DNA of 64,000 nt, from positions 248,001-312,000 of the forward strand of contig NC_054389.1 in the NCBI RefSeq assembly GCF_001625195.1, read 5' to 3'. Below are positions 1 to 11,500 of the stretch, one piece after another; positions within the stretch are counted from its first letter, which is position 1, and each line of letters opens with the position of its first letter. The position numbers were made by a program, and so were the translations under genes. A model generated the notes under the pieces. The model worked only from the letters and a program-made list of their open reading frames with translations. It had not been told where the DNA came from and did not search any database. The DNA comes from Drechmeria coniospora (lineage: Eukaryota; Ascomycota; Sordariomycetes; Hypocreales; Ophiocordycipitaceae).

Positions 1-85
1 CCGATCAAAGGCCGGCCCGAGACCGACGCCGACGAGAGATTGTCCCGACGAAAGCGGACGCCGCTGCCTCGCCCCGACCGCCGCC

Positions 86-1274
86 ATGTTTCGCTGGCTC
101 GTCAACCTTGGCCTTCTCATCCTGCCCATAGCCGTCACCATCGGCATCCTGCTCGGCATCCAGGTGCAGCGCCAGGCCAGCGGCCAACCGCCTCCCTTTG
201 TCAAGCCCGTCGACAACACGGTCAACTACGAAACCACGTGCGCGCTCGTCGAGGCCATTTCCGCCCCCAGCAAGGACCAGAAGTTTGCCCGTGCGTTCCC
301 TTTCTCTCCTTCCCTTCCTCTCCCGCGAGCCTTGCTTCTGGCCCTCGGTCGTCGTCGTCGTCGTCGTCGTCGTCGTGGCTAACGCACCGCCGCAGTGAAC
401 CCCAATCAATGGGGTGTCAAGGCCGGAGACCCCGGCTTCCTCTGCATGAATGTAGGTTGACGGACCCTCGTGATCCCTCGCGCCCTCGCGCCCGCGCTGA
501 CGGCCGCCGCCAGGCCACGCTCTTCAATAACCAGACGTACGCGACGACGACGTCGGCGCCCGCCTGGAGCATATGGTGGCAGTTCAACCAGATCCTCCAG
601 GCCAACGCCAACAACGTCCACGCCTTCTCCAACATCATGGTCCAAAACTCCAATGCCAAGGACGACCTGCCTGCCGCCCTCGGCAGCATCACCAACATGC
701 CCTTCGACGTCGAGTGGACCATGCGCCTCGACAACGAGACGACCCAGACGGACGTGGCCGTGCTCAAGGCCAACGACGTCAACTCCAACGTCGCCGTCGA
801 CATGTTCATGGACGCCGACGAGTCCAACTCCAAGGTGCCCGAAAAGGCCGACTTCGAAGTCATGGTGTGGTTCGCCGCCTTTGGCGCCTCCGCCAAGGCC
901 GTCGGCGAGGACCTGGGTCCCGTCACGAGCCACGTCTTCAACGGGACGACGTAGTGAGTCGAGTCGCCCCCGCGCCGACGCAACCCCCCGAGGCCCCCGG
1001 CCGCCGCTAACGAGCACGCGTCCGCAGCGACCTCTTCGTCCACACGAACCCGACGGGCCAGCTGGTCCTGACCTGGAAGGCCCAGACGCCCACCTTTAGC
1101 TTTCACGGCGACCTCCAACCCTTTCTCGACGAGATCTTCAGCAAGAAGAACGCGTCGTACCCGACGAGCAAGCACTACCTCGGTTACCTCGCCTTCGGCT
1201 CCGAGGCCTACTACTCGGCCAAGACTGTCAAGTTCAACGTGCCCTCGATGGCGCTGGACGTGCAGAAGTCATGA
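86..1274 (+). CDS. GH12-like glycoside hydrolase with N-terminal membrane anchor
   Basis: Four exons fit: 86-290, 396-451, 514-953, 1028-1274, giving about 315 residues. Family features: the NPNQWG segment, the WSIWWQF strand, FDVEWTM, VAVDMFMD, FEVMVWFAAFG (its Glu is the likely nucleophile by analogy with GH12 endoglucanases and xyloglucanases) and FGSEAYYS near the C terminus (likely acid/base Glu). GH12 enzymes cut beta-1,4-glucan or xyloglucan and are normally secreted, about 240 residues. This one is longer and starts with a hydrophobic helix at about residues 4-27 followed by Gln/Arg, which reads more like a signal anchor than a clean signal peptide. Intron 1 contains a GTC microsatellite. 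All introns have GT..AG ends. Substrate cannot be told from sequence. Fold assignment fairly sure, exact enzyme not. Confidence 0.8.
348..377. repeat. (GTC)n microsatellite in intron 1 of the GH12 gene
   Basis: About nine uninterrupted GTC/CGT triplets just upstream of the 3' splice site of the first intron of the GH12-like gene. Confidence 0.9.
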
Positions 1275-2865
1275 ATTCATGATGATGTAGAGTGATAGAG
1301 TAATGACAAGCCACCTCTGCCGTTGACCCGCACCGTCGACCGACATGCCCGCCCGTGTCCCGTGTTGCCCGGCCGACGTCTGCGCCGTGGCCGCACCTTG
1401 ATCCGCCGAGCGTCTGACGCCGAGCACCGGTGAAGCTTGACCCTTTCGTCCTCGTCTGACCTTGCCCACCGGGACGGCACACCCACGTCGGCCGAGGACG
1501 GGCAGCCGTGCACCGTCGCAGGCCACACATCGACAAGCCATACGCGAGCCTCCCCTGGCCGATTTGGCTCCCCTGACCACGTGCGGGTTTGTCGTCGCCT
1601 CGGTCGGCCACACCCTCGACCGGCCGTCGCATCATGTCCCGACGAGCATGTGCCCCTCGACGAAGCAAATATCGGTCCGAGTCGAGCGAGTCGAGGCCCG
1701 GCAGGTTCCGATCGTTCTTCGGCAGCCTGTCCATCGCTCAGGTGCCGCCCCCGTGCTGGCAGACCCGGTCAGGTGCGCCTCGGGACACTGGCCGCCCTGT
1801 GTCGCCTTCTCCGATGAACGGATCTCGTCCACAACCATCCTGCACCGTTCCTCGACCTCGAGTTCCATCGTGACGAGCGTCCGTTGCCTCCTGTTCACAA
1901 CACCGACGTGTCTGCCTGCCTGCTCGTGCCGTTTGTAAGGGCTGGGGCGGGGAGAGGGTTGTTGCCTGCGCCCGGACAGCGCATCGACGCTTCCACTCTC
2001 GTGATGCCTTGCGACTACCCAGCGGTTTGGGGTCCAATCGGCTTCCCCAATGAGTTTTTTGTTTTCGTGACAAGGCCTATATTTCGACATATTCTTGTCG
2101 GACACGAAACTCTTGAATCACTCTGGCAACGGAGTCACGTCAGAGTCTCGGTCATCCAACCTACCTGTATTCATGTGTGCTACGTGACGGCGGCCGTATC
2201 AATGGTTTCCATCAACGCCCTCGGGTGTGATTCACACCCACATCATGGGGATGCCGCCGGAAGAAATTATGCGCCTTGCGCCGCATGGGTGGGTCATGAC
2301 ACTCGGGAGTCGGTTGGTACGAGCCGCGGGCAGGGCATGAACGCAGATCGCTGGCGGAGCCGGTAATATCATGACCATGGAGGGTTCGCGCGAGCCGTTG
2401 AACAGCACGGAGCGGAGGTGTCATGACTTGATTAGGTTCATTCAGATGCGGTCATCGTTCCCCAACTGCCGGCTTCTTGGCTTCGTCGTTGAATCGAAAC
2501 ACTGTTCTGCCACGGCTTGTCACGCAGTCTCCGGTGCAAGGAATACATAGCTGACCCCTCGATTCGTCGTCTTCTCTCTTCTCACCTCGAGAGCCAATGT
2601 CGGTTCACTATCATGAGGTATATTGCGCTGCCAAGAGTGCTGGTCACTTCCCATCGAGGACAGCGGGGGAATGGTTCTCCCCATTCATGTACGCTCCGCT
2701 GTGTGCAATGTTCGCGTCGCCGGATCAATGAGCCGCCAGGAGTCGCCGACGCCTTGGATGGAATGGCGCAAGGCTGCGCTGTTCTGTCATAAACTGGTGT
2801 GTTGCGCATCCATCGTAGCGGTCAACGTTTGCACATGCCAACGGTGGTCTCGCGAGGAATTCTAC

Positions 2866-3011
2866 GCCGTCGAAAGTGGCAGCGATTAAGGCGATGCGTA
2901 CATGGCCAAGCTTGACAGCCGACACGAGTCACACCTTTGCCGTCGAAAGTGGCAGCGATCAAGGCGATGCGTACATGGCCAAGCTTGACAGCCGACACGA
3001 GTCACACCTTT
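2866..3011. repeat. Two-copy 73-bp tandem duplication
   Basis: Copy 1 is 2866-2938 and copy 2 is 2939-3011. They differ by one C/T transition (gattaagg versus gatcaagg). Confidence 0.95.
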
Positions 3012-4259
3012 GCCGGGAACTGCACCGAGCATGCCGAGCTTGCCGTCTCCTATTCGCACCGGCCGAGTCTCGGTTTGCCGACGAGGCGGCATCGGCCGTC
3101 ATCAGACAATCGGCTGCGTCAACGGGCAAGTCGGACCAAGGATCGATGAGCGGCCTCCGCACGGGTACCTCCGTGAGAGTGACGGAACAGAGTCGGTGAG
3201 GCAGATGCGAGGGGGCAATCTCGTCAGTCGTGGGGTGCTGCCGGGAGGATTCCGCACTGAATCTTTTGGTTGCTTTGTGGGACCCGTTCGGATGCCTCCG
3301 TGATTCGTCTCCGCCGGCTCGGCCCCGAGCGCATCCGCCCCGTCGTTCACCCCGTGTCGGCCGAGGTGGGCACCGGTTCCGCCGAGCAGCAACACCGTAC
3401 CGGCAAGTCCCTGCTCCGCACGTCCATGCGTACCATTCCAGGCATGCCGTTGCCGAAAGTTTCATCCGGGACGCCCCTGGTTGTCCATTCTCCCGAGTCG
3501 CCGGCCTGAGCCTTGCCGAGCACCGGTCCGGCATCACCGTCCAATCGCTCGCCACCCTTGACGTTTGTCGAGCCGGTTGGTATTGGACCCGATCCCACAG
3601 ACCGTGGGAGGTGGACATCCAATGTGATGATGAAGGAAGAGGGACCATGGCCAACCTCTTGTTTCTTGCTTTCGGCCCGTCACTTTGGCTGCAGAGCGCC
3701 GTCCGTGAACCGAACACTGTTCTCGAGTCCATCCGTCGCGCTTCCAGAGCCCGAGTAAAGACGCGAAAGCGCCGACAGCACGGCAACAAGCGGTCATCTC
3801 CGCAAGCTCCCGTCATCTCGCGGGCCCCGACAACTACCGTGCGCTGGTGGTGCATGTGAACGTCCTGGCTCGGATGCCTCCATCGCACAGACGCGGCTCC
3901 GGTGGCAATGGCGTCCTCACCGTTTTTCCACCGTCAGGGGCGGCTTCCACCGGGGCTTCCATCACGCGCCGTTGGTGCTGGCCGCTGCCGATAAAAAAAA
4001 CCAAACAGATGGGCCGCGACGGCGATGCGCCTGTGCTCGAGCCTCGAGGGAGCACAGAGGTCGCCGGTTCGCCGTCGAGATGGTTCGGCGAACCTGCATC
4101 CGGTCCGTCCAGGTGGCACAGACGACGATGCCCTCGACCACCTGAAACCTCACGTCGCGCCGCAGGCGTGCTCGACATGTTCGTCGTCCAAGCCCGCAAA
4201 AGTGTCGACATGGTGACGAGACTGTGCCGCGTACAGGGCGTCGGGCGTCTTGGGCGGGG

Positions 4260-4272
4260 GATATTTATATCG
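4260..4272 (+). promoter_or_regulatory. TATA-like element of the DLN-repeat gene
   Basis: An AT-only run (gatatttatatc) inside GC-rich DNA, about 170 bp upstream of the start codon at 4438. A pyrimidine-rich tract follows, as is usual for fungal 5' leaders. Confidence 0.5.
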
Positions 4273-4437
4273 GCGCGAGTGCCTCTCGTTCGACTCACCC
4301 TCCAGCTGGCCAAGCAAGCACTCGCTCTTCCTACTTTCCAGTCACTCGTTTCGCATCCGTCACTCTCTTCGCATTCCGTCCCTCGTTCACGTCAGTCGTT
4401 TCAGATTTCGCAACCATCACGCTCCTTACCGTCGACA

Positions 4438-5479
4438 ATGAGATTCACCTCTGGACTTTCGCTCCTTCTCGTGAGCTCGGGCTCGCTGGTCACCTCGCGG
4501 CCGGCCCCCGACGCCGGTCAGTCCACTTCCCGCAGGGGCCTTGGATGGCACGAAGGCGAGAATGCGCACAGCTGACGGCCGCAGCCTGTGACTTGGTCGC
4601 GCGGGACGGCGCTGCCGACGGCGAGACCAGCATGGCCAAGAGGGCTCAGGATTTCGTACACGACGTAGGTTCCCCCGGCCCTTGACCCCGACGCGATGCT
4701 TGCGTCGGTCTGCCGCTCACGTACCGCCTAGTTGCAGAGTCACGTCGACCTGCCCGACCTGCCCGACCTGCTGACGAGGGGCATGGCGACGTTGGACGAG
4801 TACACGAGCGACGACGACGGCATCGACCTCGCCACCCGTGCGCTTCCGTCGGGGGGTGCCAGGACCCTTCACGCACGCATCAATCGCGTACGGTTTCCCC
4901 TTGATCCGCGAGGGCACACCGAGACTGACGGGGTGGGGACGTCACAGGGCGACATCGACCTCAACGAGGCGGCGAGGGACGGCGCGGCGCGGCTGCAGGA
5001 GACGGCGAGCGACGTCGACTTCAACCTCCTCGCGGACCAGGGCCTCGCCGTGCTCTCGAGATCGGTGCGGGAAAACGACCTGAACTCGCTCGTCATGCGG
5101 TGGCTCGAGGCTCGGGCCCAGCCGAGCGTCGGCTCCCCGACGAAGCGCGGCCTCGTCGAGACTGCCATGTCGACCCTCCTCAGCAGCGTAAGCTCCCATT
5201 CCCATGCGGCTCCTCGCCTCGGGCGGAGGCACGGCTGACGGCGGACAGGGCACCATGGAGAGCCTCGCCAAGACGGGTGCCAAGGTGGCCATCCGGATGG
5301 CGCGCGACGTCGACTTCAACTCGCTCGCCAACAAGGGGCTCGACTACCTGAACTCGGTCGTCGGCGGCACCGACCTCAACCAGGCGGCGGCCAAGGGTGC
5401 GAAGAAGGTCGGCAAGCTCGTCGAGCGGACGGATCTCAACTCGCTCGCGTCGCGCGGGTTGGATGTGCTCATGAGCTAA
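4438..5479 (+). CDS. Secreted protein of degenerate DLN repeats, unknown function
   Basis: Exons that keep frame: 4438-4470, 4572-4664, 4732-5187, 5249-5479 (about 270 residues). With the acceptor at 4571 the N terminus is a good signal peptide (MRFTSGLSLLLLTAAACDL); an alternative in-frame acceptor at 4535 adds 12 residues and spoils it. A Lys-Arg pair (MAKR) follows and could be a Kex2 site. The rest repeats a motif of about 21-24 residues with core D-[LF]-N-x-L-A-x-x-G-L: DVDFNLLADQGL, ENDLNSLVMRWL, DVDFNSLANKGL, TDLNQAAAKGA, RTDLNSLASRGL. The segment coded by about 4838-4947 breaks the pattern, but I found no in-frame intron there. I do not recognise the family. Secretion is inferred from the N terminus; a cell-surface or effector role is only a possibility. 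Confidence 0.7.
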
Positions 5480-5493
5480 GGGCCCGCGGGCCT

Positions 5494-5668
5494 TTGCCAC
5501 GAGAGGAGGGTTGGCCACGGGAAGGGGGGTGGCCACGGGAGGAGGGTTGGCCACGGGAGGAGGGTTGGCCACGGGAGGAGGGTTGGCCACGGGAGGAGGG
5601 TTGGCCACGGGAAGAGGGTTGGCCACGGGAGGAGAGTTAGCCACGAGAGGAGAGTTGGCCACGGCAGG
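5494..5668. repeat. 18-bp minisatellite just after the DLN-repeat gene
   Basis: About nine copies of ggccacgggaggagggtt, starting within 20 bp of the preceding stop codon. Because 18 is a multiple of three, one frame reads as Gly-Gly-Gly-Leu-Ala-Thr repeats, which I do not consider a gene. Confidence 0.9.
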
Positions 5669-6296
5669 GAAGTTGGTTAGTTATGAGAGGAGGGTTGGTT
5701 GGCCGAGACAGGAGGGGAGGGTCGGTCGGTTGGCCGTGAGAGGAGGGTTGGTCATGGGAGCAGGTGATGGTTTTTTCTTCATTCTTTTCACCGCCACTTT
5801 GACGGCCCTTTCACCACCATTTTTATCGCCATTATTCTATTTTATTTTTGGCCTCTTTTCGCATCATCTTTGCATTGTCCGTTGGTGCTTTATTTCCGTG
5901 CTCTTTGACAGGTTCCGGCTGTCATTCTGAGGAGCATTTTCCGCACGCCATTCGTCCCATGTTGGCGATGACAAGGTGGCCACGGCCCCGCGTCATGGGC
6001 AGCCATCATCCGCACGTCTCGGCCGAGGATGGGGGTTCGAAAGGTAGCTGGCCAATGGAGGGCACGATGGCAACGATGATCGATGACGACGGCACGTCGA
6101 CTGCGTCTCCGGATGTCGTCTGGCCGCTTCGTCCCATGCGGCCACGTGTCTGGGCTGGCGAGCTCGGATGCTGCCGAGATGGAAGCGGCTGGAACCCAGT
6201 CGTCGCCACGAGCAGGTCGCCGCTGCAATTACATGTTCGATCCTCAGGCCACGAGCCCGGATGCGTCCCCAGCGGACTCTACCGGCGACGGCGGCC

Positions 6297-6366
6297 ACGT
6301 GCAGGTTACAGAAGGGGTGCGTGCAGGTTACAGAGGGGGTGCGAGCAGGTTACAGAAGGGTGCGCA
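6297..6366. repeat. Three-copy 22-bp repeat
   Basis: Three tandem copies of gtgcaggttacagaaggggt-type units with small differences. Confidence 0.85.
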
Positions 6367-6440
6367 GTCGAGGTGCGCTAATAGCCTCTGTCGCCGCAGC
6401 AGGTCATGACCGCCTACTTGACTCCTGCAGTCCTACGTAC

Positions 6441-6640
6441 AGTACGTCGTACTTGGTTGTAGGTATTGTAGGTACCGAGTAGGTACGTGTAGATGTGTAT
6501 GTTGTAGGTACCAAGTAGGTACGTAGGTGTATATTATAGGCACCAAGTAGGTACTAGGTACGTAGGTGTATAGGTATTATTGTAGACACCAAGTAGGTAC
6601 CACGTACTGTAGGTGTAGTGCTGGTAGGTACGATACCTAG
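6441..6640. repeat. GTA-rich degenerate repeat (taggtaccaagtaggtacg)
   Basis: An irregular tandem array of units containing taggta, caagtaggtac and gtaggtgta. It is AT-richer than its surroundings. No coding potential. Confidence 0.8.
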
Positions 6641-7589
6641 TAGTAATATCTACCTCGGACATGCGCTACAGCCTGCAGCACACCGGCAGGGCGTTCAAGG
6701 TCGAGCTGTTCTTTGGCTGCCAACATTGGGCATTTCAATAATGGTAGCATTCCCTGTTCTCCCCTGCTCTCCAGCGGCAGCGTCTTTGACAGACTCCGTG
6801 CACCGTCCCTCGGCCGTCATCAAGCTGCCACAAGTCGACCGTCCCAGGTGCCACCCCAGGTGCCAACCCAGGTGCCACCCCAGGTACCGACCCAACCCAG
6901 GTACCGCGCGAGTACTCGGTGGCCGCGAGGACGACCTGCGCTGGACGTCGGACCTTGTACCGAACGATAGCGGCCAAAGGTGCGCCACGGTCTTGCCAGA
7001 CACGGTCGGCGTAACGCGGGTGACCTGGCTGGCGCATCCGTCCATGTCCCGCGCCGACGACGGCCGTACCGCGCGAGTAGGCTAGTACCTGGAAGACCTA
7101 GACCTCGACGGGGCCCCTGCATTCGTGCCCTGAACCCCCTCCGCCTGTTCCCGGTGACGCCCCGCCGGTTCCGACGCCGCCTTCTGACGGCGCTTTCGAC
7201 AGCGCCAAAGGGCACGCCATAGGGAACGCCAGAGGGCACGCCAGAGGGCACGCCAGGCGCCGCCACGAATATTCCCCTCGAAGCGGCCATCGTCTCGTGC
7301 TGGATTCGTCCACCGTCGACCGACCGACGGCTTTCTCCCCTCACCTCCATTGGCTCCGACCGGCTCCCACGACGGTTTCGGCGCCCTCGAGACGGCCGTC
7401 GACGTCGGTTTTCCCCTTGGCCTCCCCTTGGCGACCGTCTCGTTGCGTCGGGGTCGGAGGTGGCACTAGATGGAAAGGCGGTGCCTGGCGAGTCCTGACG
7501 ATTCCCGCATGCGACCATGATGCTCGACGACAGGCCATCGTCGCCCTCGTCGCCTCGCCCATCCTCGCCTGCCCCGTGCTCGCCGGCTG

Positions 7590-7597
7590 CTATAAAT
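7590..7597 (+). promoter_or_regulatory. TATA box of the MARVEL gene
   Basis: ctataaatat lies 125-130 bp upstream of the start codon at 7720, in otherwise GC-rich DNA. Confidence 0.6.
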
Positions 7598-7719
7598 ATG
7601 AAGGCGACGGTCGAGGCGAAGCGTCCGAGGCGATAGCATCCGTAATCGTCACCATAGTCACAGTCGTTCACCTCCCCCGACATCGCAACCACGCAAGACC
7701 TACCCGCCAAGCAACAACC

Positions 7720-8560
7720 ATGGCTCACGGCACCGGCACCTTCAGGGCCCTCGCGTCCTTTTGCCACTTTATGATCTTTGCCTCGGCCGCCATCGTCATG
7801 GGCATCATCTCCTACTTCCTGAGCCAGTATCCCTTCCGCGGCTCCCACGTCGTCTACCAGGAGGTCATTGTACGTATCCTCGTCGGCGGGCGGCGACCTC
7901 GGGTCTTGGACGGCCCGCGTCGTGGTCGATGGAGCTAACGAATCTCTGCTCCCTCCCCGCCAGTCCGTCATCACCGTCGCCTTTTACATGGTCGCCATGA
8001 TCCTGCCGTGCTTCAAGAGCTACGAGGGCTACTTTTTGCCCCTCAACTTTTTCTTCTCGTACCTCTGGCTCACGTCCTTTATCTTCTCCGTCAACGACTG
8101 GAGCGGCAATCTGTGCCGCCGCGACATTTACGGAGAGCCCGGCCTGGACGGAGAGAGGTGCTCGCTCAAGCGAACCGTCGAGTCGTTTAACTTTTTTGCC
8201 TTGTACGTCGCCCCTGCCCTGCGTCCCGGCTGAATGGTGCCGGCCTGCTGCCGGTGGAGGTGTCGAGGAGCAAGGGCGGCATGAAGAAGCGGCCAAACGG
8301 AGATGGACTGACTCTCGTTGCCGCGCAGCTTCTTCCTCATCTGCAACATCATCATCGAGGCCTTCCTGTGGCGCGCCAGCCGCAAGGTTCGCCACGACGA
8401 GGAGCGCCAGCAGCACAGCTCGGCCAAGCTGACCAAGGAGCGCCCCGCGGCCGCCAACGTGTCCGGACACGGCGCCCCCACGGCCCCCCCGACAACGGCT
8501 CCCGCCGGCAACGTCGTGCCCGGGACCAACGGTGCGCCCGAGGCGACGGTTCAGGCCTAG
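7720..8560 (+). CDS. MARVEL-domain integral membrane protein
   Basis: Exons 7720-7869, 7964-8202 and 8329-8560 give about 206 residues. Four hydrophobic helices are visible: about residues 12-32 (HFMIFASAAIVMGIISYF), 51-68 (VITVAFYMVAMILP), 76-92 (LPLNFFFSYLWLTSF) and 126-144 (FNFFAFFFLICNIII). The conserved central stretch ends in a Cys-containing loop (SGNLCRR..ERCSLKR), as in fungal MARVEL proteins related to Nce102. The cytosolic tail is Ala/Pro/Thr-rich. MARVEL proteins shape plasma-membrane domains and vesicle membranes; a role in eisosome-like domains is inference. Start chosen at the first ATG after the TATA box and leader. Confidence 0.85.
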
Positions 8561-9289
8561 AGGTCAGGCCGTCCGACGGGACAATCGTACTAGCAGCACG
8601 GCAGCAGAACGTTCCGCGATGCACTGTGCACCGTGGACTGGTCCTGGCAGAAATGCCCTCCTTCTTCGACTGCGAAGCGGACGGCGATTTGGTGCTCCTC
8701 CGTCACGGAGCGGTACCTCTCTGGCGCTCGGTCCGGTCCTCGTGGGTAGATGGAGGAATAATAAAGGGGGAGGAGATGGGGAATGAGACGGTAATATTTA
8801 ATCATAATACTATTCATCAATCAAGCATGTCGACGCAACGAGCAACGACGGTCGTGAGAACGATGGGAGCAGATGAATGTGTCTCCGTCAGTCGCATGGG
8901 GAGCACCGACCGGACTCGATGCGTATGCGTTGCCGTTGGACGGACTCCTCGCCATGCTGCTGTTCGGTACCGGCCTGCCAAGGTAGGTTGAGGACATCAG
9001 GTGAAGACGCTTCGAGACACGTACCCGCGTACATGGACCGCGTACATGGACGTGCATGGCATGCATACCCTCACCCTCTTCGCCGTCGTTTGACTCGCTG
9101 TGCTGTTGCGTGGAACGGGTTTGCCATGGCAGGTTGATCATGTCAGGTGAAGAGGCGAAAATCACGCACCGTCTGCATGCAATGCGCACATGGCACGCGT
9201 ACGCACATGGCAGACGACACCAGTACCTACGTATATGGCATACGTGCATACATGTCCTGCCCTTCTGCCTCCCGCCAGTGTGCCAGTGT

Positions 9290-9475
9290 GCCTCACTGCC
9301 TGAATGCCTGAGGTACTGAATGCCTGCCTCCCTGAATGCCTGACTGCCTGGCTGCCTGAATGCCTGACTGCCTGGCTGCCTGAATGCCTGACTGCCTGGC
9401 TGCCTGACTGCCTGCCTGAATGCCTGGCTTCCTACTTGACCGCCTGCCTGCCTGTTTGCCCGCCTGTCGCCTGCC
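9290..9475. repeat. 24-bp minisatellite of CTGCCTG/AATGCCTG words
   Basis: Repeated ctgcctgaatgcctgactgc-type units with length variants, built from gcctg words. Confidence 0.9.
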
Positions 9476-11170
9476 TTTTTGATTCTCCGCGGATGAGTAG
9501 GCAGGCGCAGATCGAGCCACATACGGACGGAGTACAAGGTAATACGGCATCGAGGTACAAGTACATGTACATGTAATGTATGTGGTACGAGAACTGTATG
9601 CACCTTTTCCCGAAACCATCGGGACAACCGACGCCGGAATGCAGAGATCTCGGAGACAGGTCGGTGCCTCGATCCTCATTCATCTCTCGCACCGTCGGCA
9701 ACGTTTACTGCTTCTCCCTCCCCGTCATTTCTCCACGGAGATGCCACATGGCCCATGGGGTGAGTGACTTGCAGCAGGGACGTGACCTGGGCGTGCATGT
9801 ACCGCTACTTGCCGCATCGCTGGATCCGTACTAGACTGCGTACCGGGTGCCCCTCCCCAAACGGCCGCGCCCATTCCTGCCTCCGGGTCCGGCCGATCGG
9901 CGCGAGGGGCAGGCACTCAGGCACGCTGGGCAGGGGCATCCCGGCCGCGGCACCTCGGAGCGGCGAGCCGTCGTGGTTCGTGTACATGGGCATTGCCCTC
10001 ACGGCAAGTACAGCTACCCCTACGGTACCCGTCCTAGACACCACGCATGCTGGCAGTTGCCGTGCTGCACATGTACCCGCACGTGCATGATACTTGCTGC
10101 ACATGTACTGCACCTACAGTAGATGCATCTACTTACAGTACTAATACAGTACAACTACAGTACACGTGCTCCGTACTCTGCACATCTACGCAAGTACAAG
10201 TACACATACTTGCATGTGTTACAAGTACACCTACCATGGATATGGTGCACGTACGTGGGCACCCAAGTACTATGCAAGTACAAGTACATTTGCTTGCACG
10301 TATTGCAAGTAGGGGTACTCTGTACGCGTGCAAATAGTGATAATTAATACTGTACTTACTTCATGAGGTTGAAAGGCGACGCAGGCTCCTGGCCAATGGG
10401 AGGCTGCCCGTTTGTGCTTTGTAACGAGTCACACCATCAAAGTCAATTGTCGAATTGTCATACGTTCTCGATTCCTCCCGCTGCCATGCCTGTCGTCCGT
10501 CTCGCCGCCCTGCATGCTCCTCAGCTTGTCGAGGTGCTTCGAAGCCCGTCCGCCAAGACGCCGTCGGAGTTGCAAGCACAAGTGATGATGCTGGCAATCG
10601 CTAGCAGTTCGATTACTCACGGCCCGGGTGGCCAGCCCCGACGGCAAGCGAATGCCTACTCTTCCAGCGGCATCGACAAAGTGCTTGGCCGTGTGACGCC
10701 GTTTGCCTGTTGGTTGTGAGACCCAGCGTCGTCCACGCAGGCCCTTCGAGGCCCAGTGCACGCGAGCGGCGACGGCAGCAACACGAGTCGATTTCTCGGG
10801 ACGTGGTTTCGCATCGGCACGCGTGCGTTGGTTGGTGCTCGGAATGACATCTGCTGCCATCGGCAGGACGCTGCCTGTGCTGGCGGCCAGTGCCATTCGC
10901 AGCGGCCTCGTCCCCGTCGTCGCCGTGGCCCAGAAGTAATAATACTGGGCCCCGTCCGGGGTTCCGGTTCTTCCCTTTTCCCGCGGCATATTATCAGCCC
11001 ACCTCTGTCGCTCGTCGACGACACGTCGGCCCTCCGTCAATGCAAATGAAATCTCGACGGTGCATCTCCGCTTCTCCGGCCTTTGCCTCCGCGGCATCGT
11101 CCTGCCTCTCGTGCGCGGCCGTCGGAGGGGCCTCGTGTCGCCGGCGACGGCTGGTCCGAGCTGCTCGTCG

Positions 11171-11178
11171 ATATAAGT
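11171..11178 (+). promoter_or_regulatory. TATA-like element upstream of flavohemoglobin
   Basis: atataagt at 11171-11178, about 320 bp before the start codon. The long leader contains a 63-bp duplication and possible small upstream open frames. Confidence 0.4.
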
Positions 11179-11300
11179 TGTCGGACGCCGACGGCATCTT
11201 CCATCGAGCTCTCGACGATACGACGCCTTGACGCATGCCTACAATCTCCCCGGGCGGATCTGTACATACTTGGCTCCGCCATCGAGCGTCTCCTCCGACC

Positions 11301-11478
11301 TCCCGTGCCATCACAGCACCCGCAAACCCCGACAGCCGTACCCGTTGCCTTGCTCCCTCGTCGTCGTCGGCGTCATCATCCGTACGACCAATTCCGCGGC
11401 GGCAGCGGCGGCAGCTCCCGTGCCATCACAGCACCCGCAAACCCCGACACCCGTACCCGTTGCCTTGCTCGCTCGTCG
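11301..11478. repeat. 63-bp direct repeat in the flavohemoglobin leader
   Basis: 11301-11363 and 11416-11478 are nearly identical (tcccgtgccatcacagcacc...), period 115 bp. Both lie upstream of the start codon, probably in the 5' UTR or a leader intron. Confidence 0.9.
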
Positions 11479-11500
11479 CCTCCGCGCCAGCAGCGGCAGC

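Larger units (their letters stand above)
1275..4437. other. Gene-free spacer, GC-rich
   Basis: No open frame here shows convincing codon structure, family similarity or splice-linked exons. The long Arg/Pro-rich frames look like by-products of high GC. It holds a 73-bp tandem duplication (2866-3011) and, at its right end, the TATA-like promoter of the next gene. It could hide a diverged gene, but I cannot support one. Confidence 0.55.
5480..7719. other. Gene-free spacer with several simple repeats
   Basis: Between the DLN-repeat gene and the MARVEL gene I see no supportable coding region. It contains the 18-bp array, a 22-bp triplicate (6297-6366), a GTA-rich tract (6441-6640), short runs such as caggtgccaccc near 6845-6895, and the promoter of the next gene. 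Confidence 0.55.
8561..11500. other. Gene-free spacer with 24-bp array and TGTAC-rich tract
   Basis: No coding region I can support. Contains the CTGCC array near 9290-9470, an AT-richer tract (10040-10340) dense in GTAC/TGTAC words such as acaagtacac, and the promoter and leader of the flavohemoglobin gene from about 11170. Arg-rich open frames at 10430-11100 lack family features. Confidence 0.5.

Noticed and set aside
2959..3888. 309-residue minus-strand open frame
   Set aside because: Arg/Ser/Thr-rich, spans a duplicated spacer, no conserved segment or supporting signals.
5494..5668. CRISPR-like array
   Set aside because: Units are directly adjacent without unique spacers, and the genome is eukaryotic; this and the other arrays are minisatellites.
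5511..5930. Open frame of Gly-Gly-Gly-Leu-Ala-Thr repeats plus hydrophobic tail
   Set aside because: Encoded by an 18-bp minisatellite followed by T-rich DNA; no promoter, no splice links.
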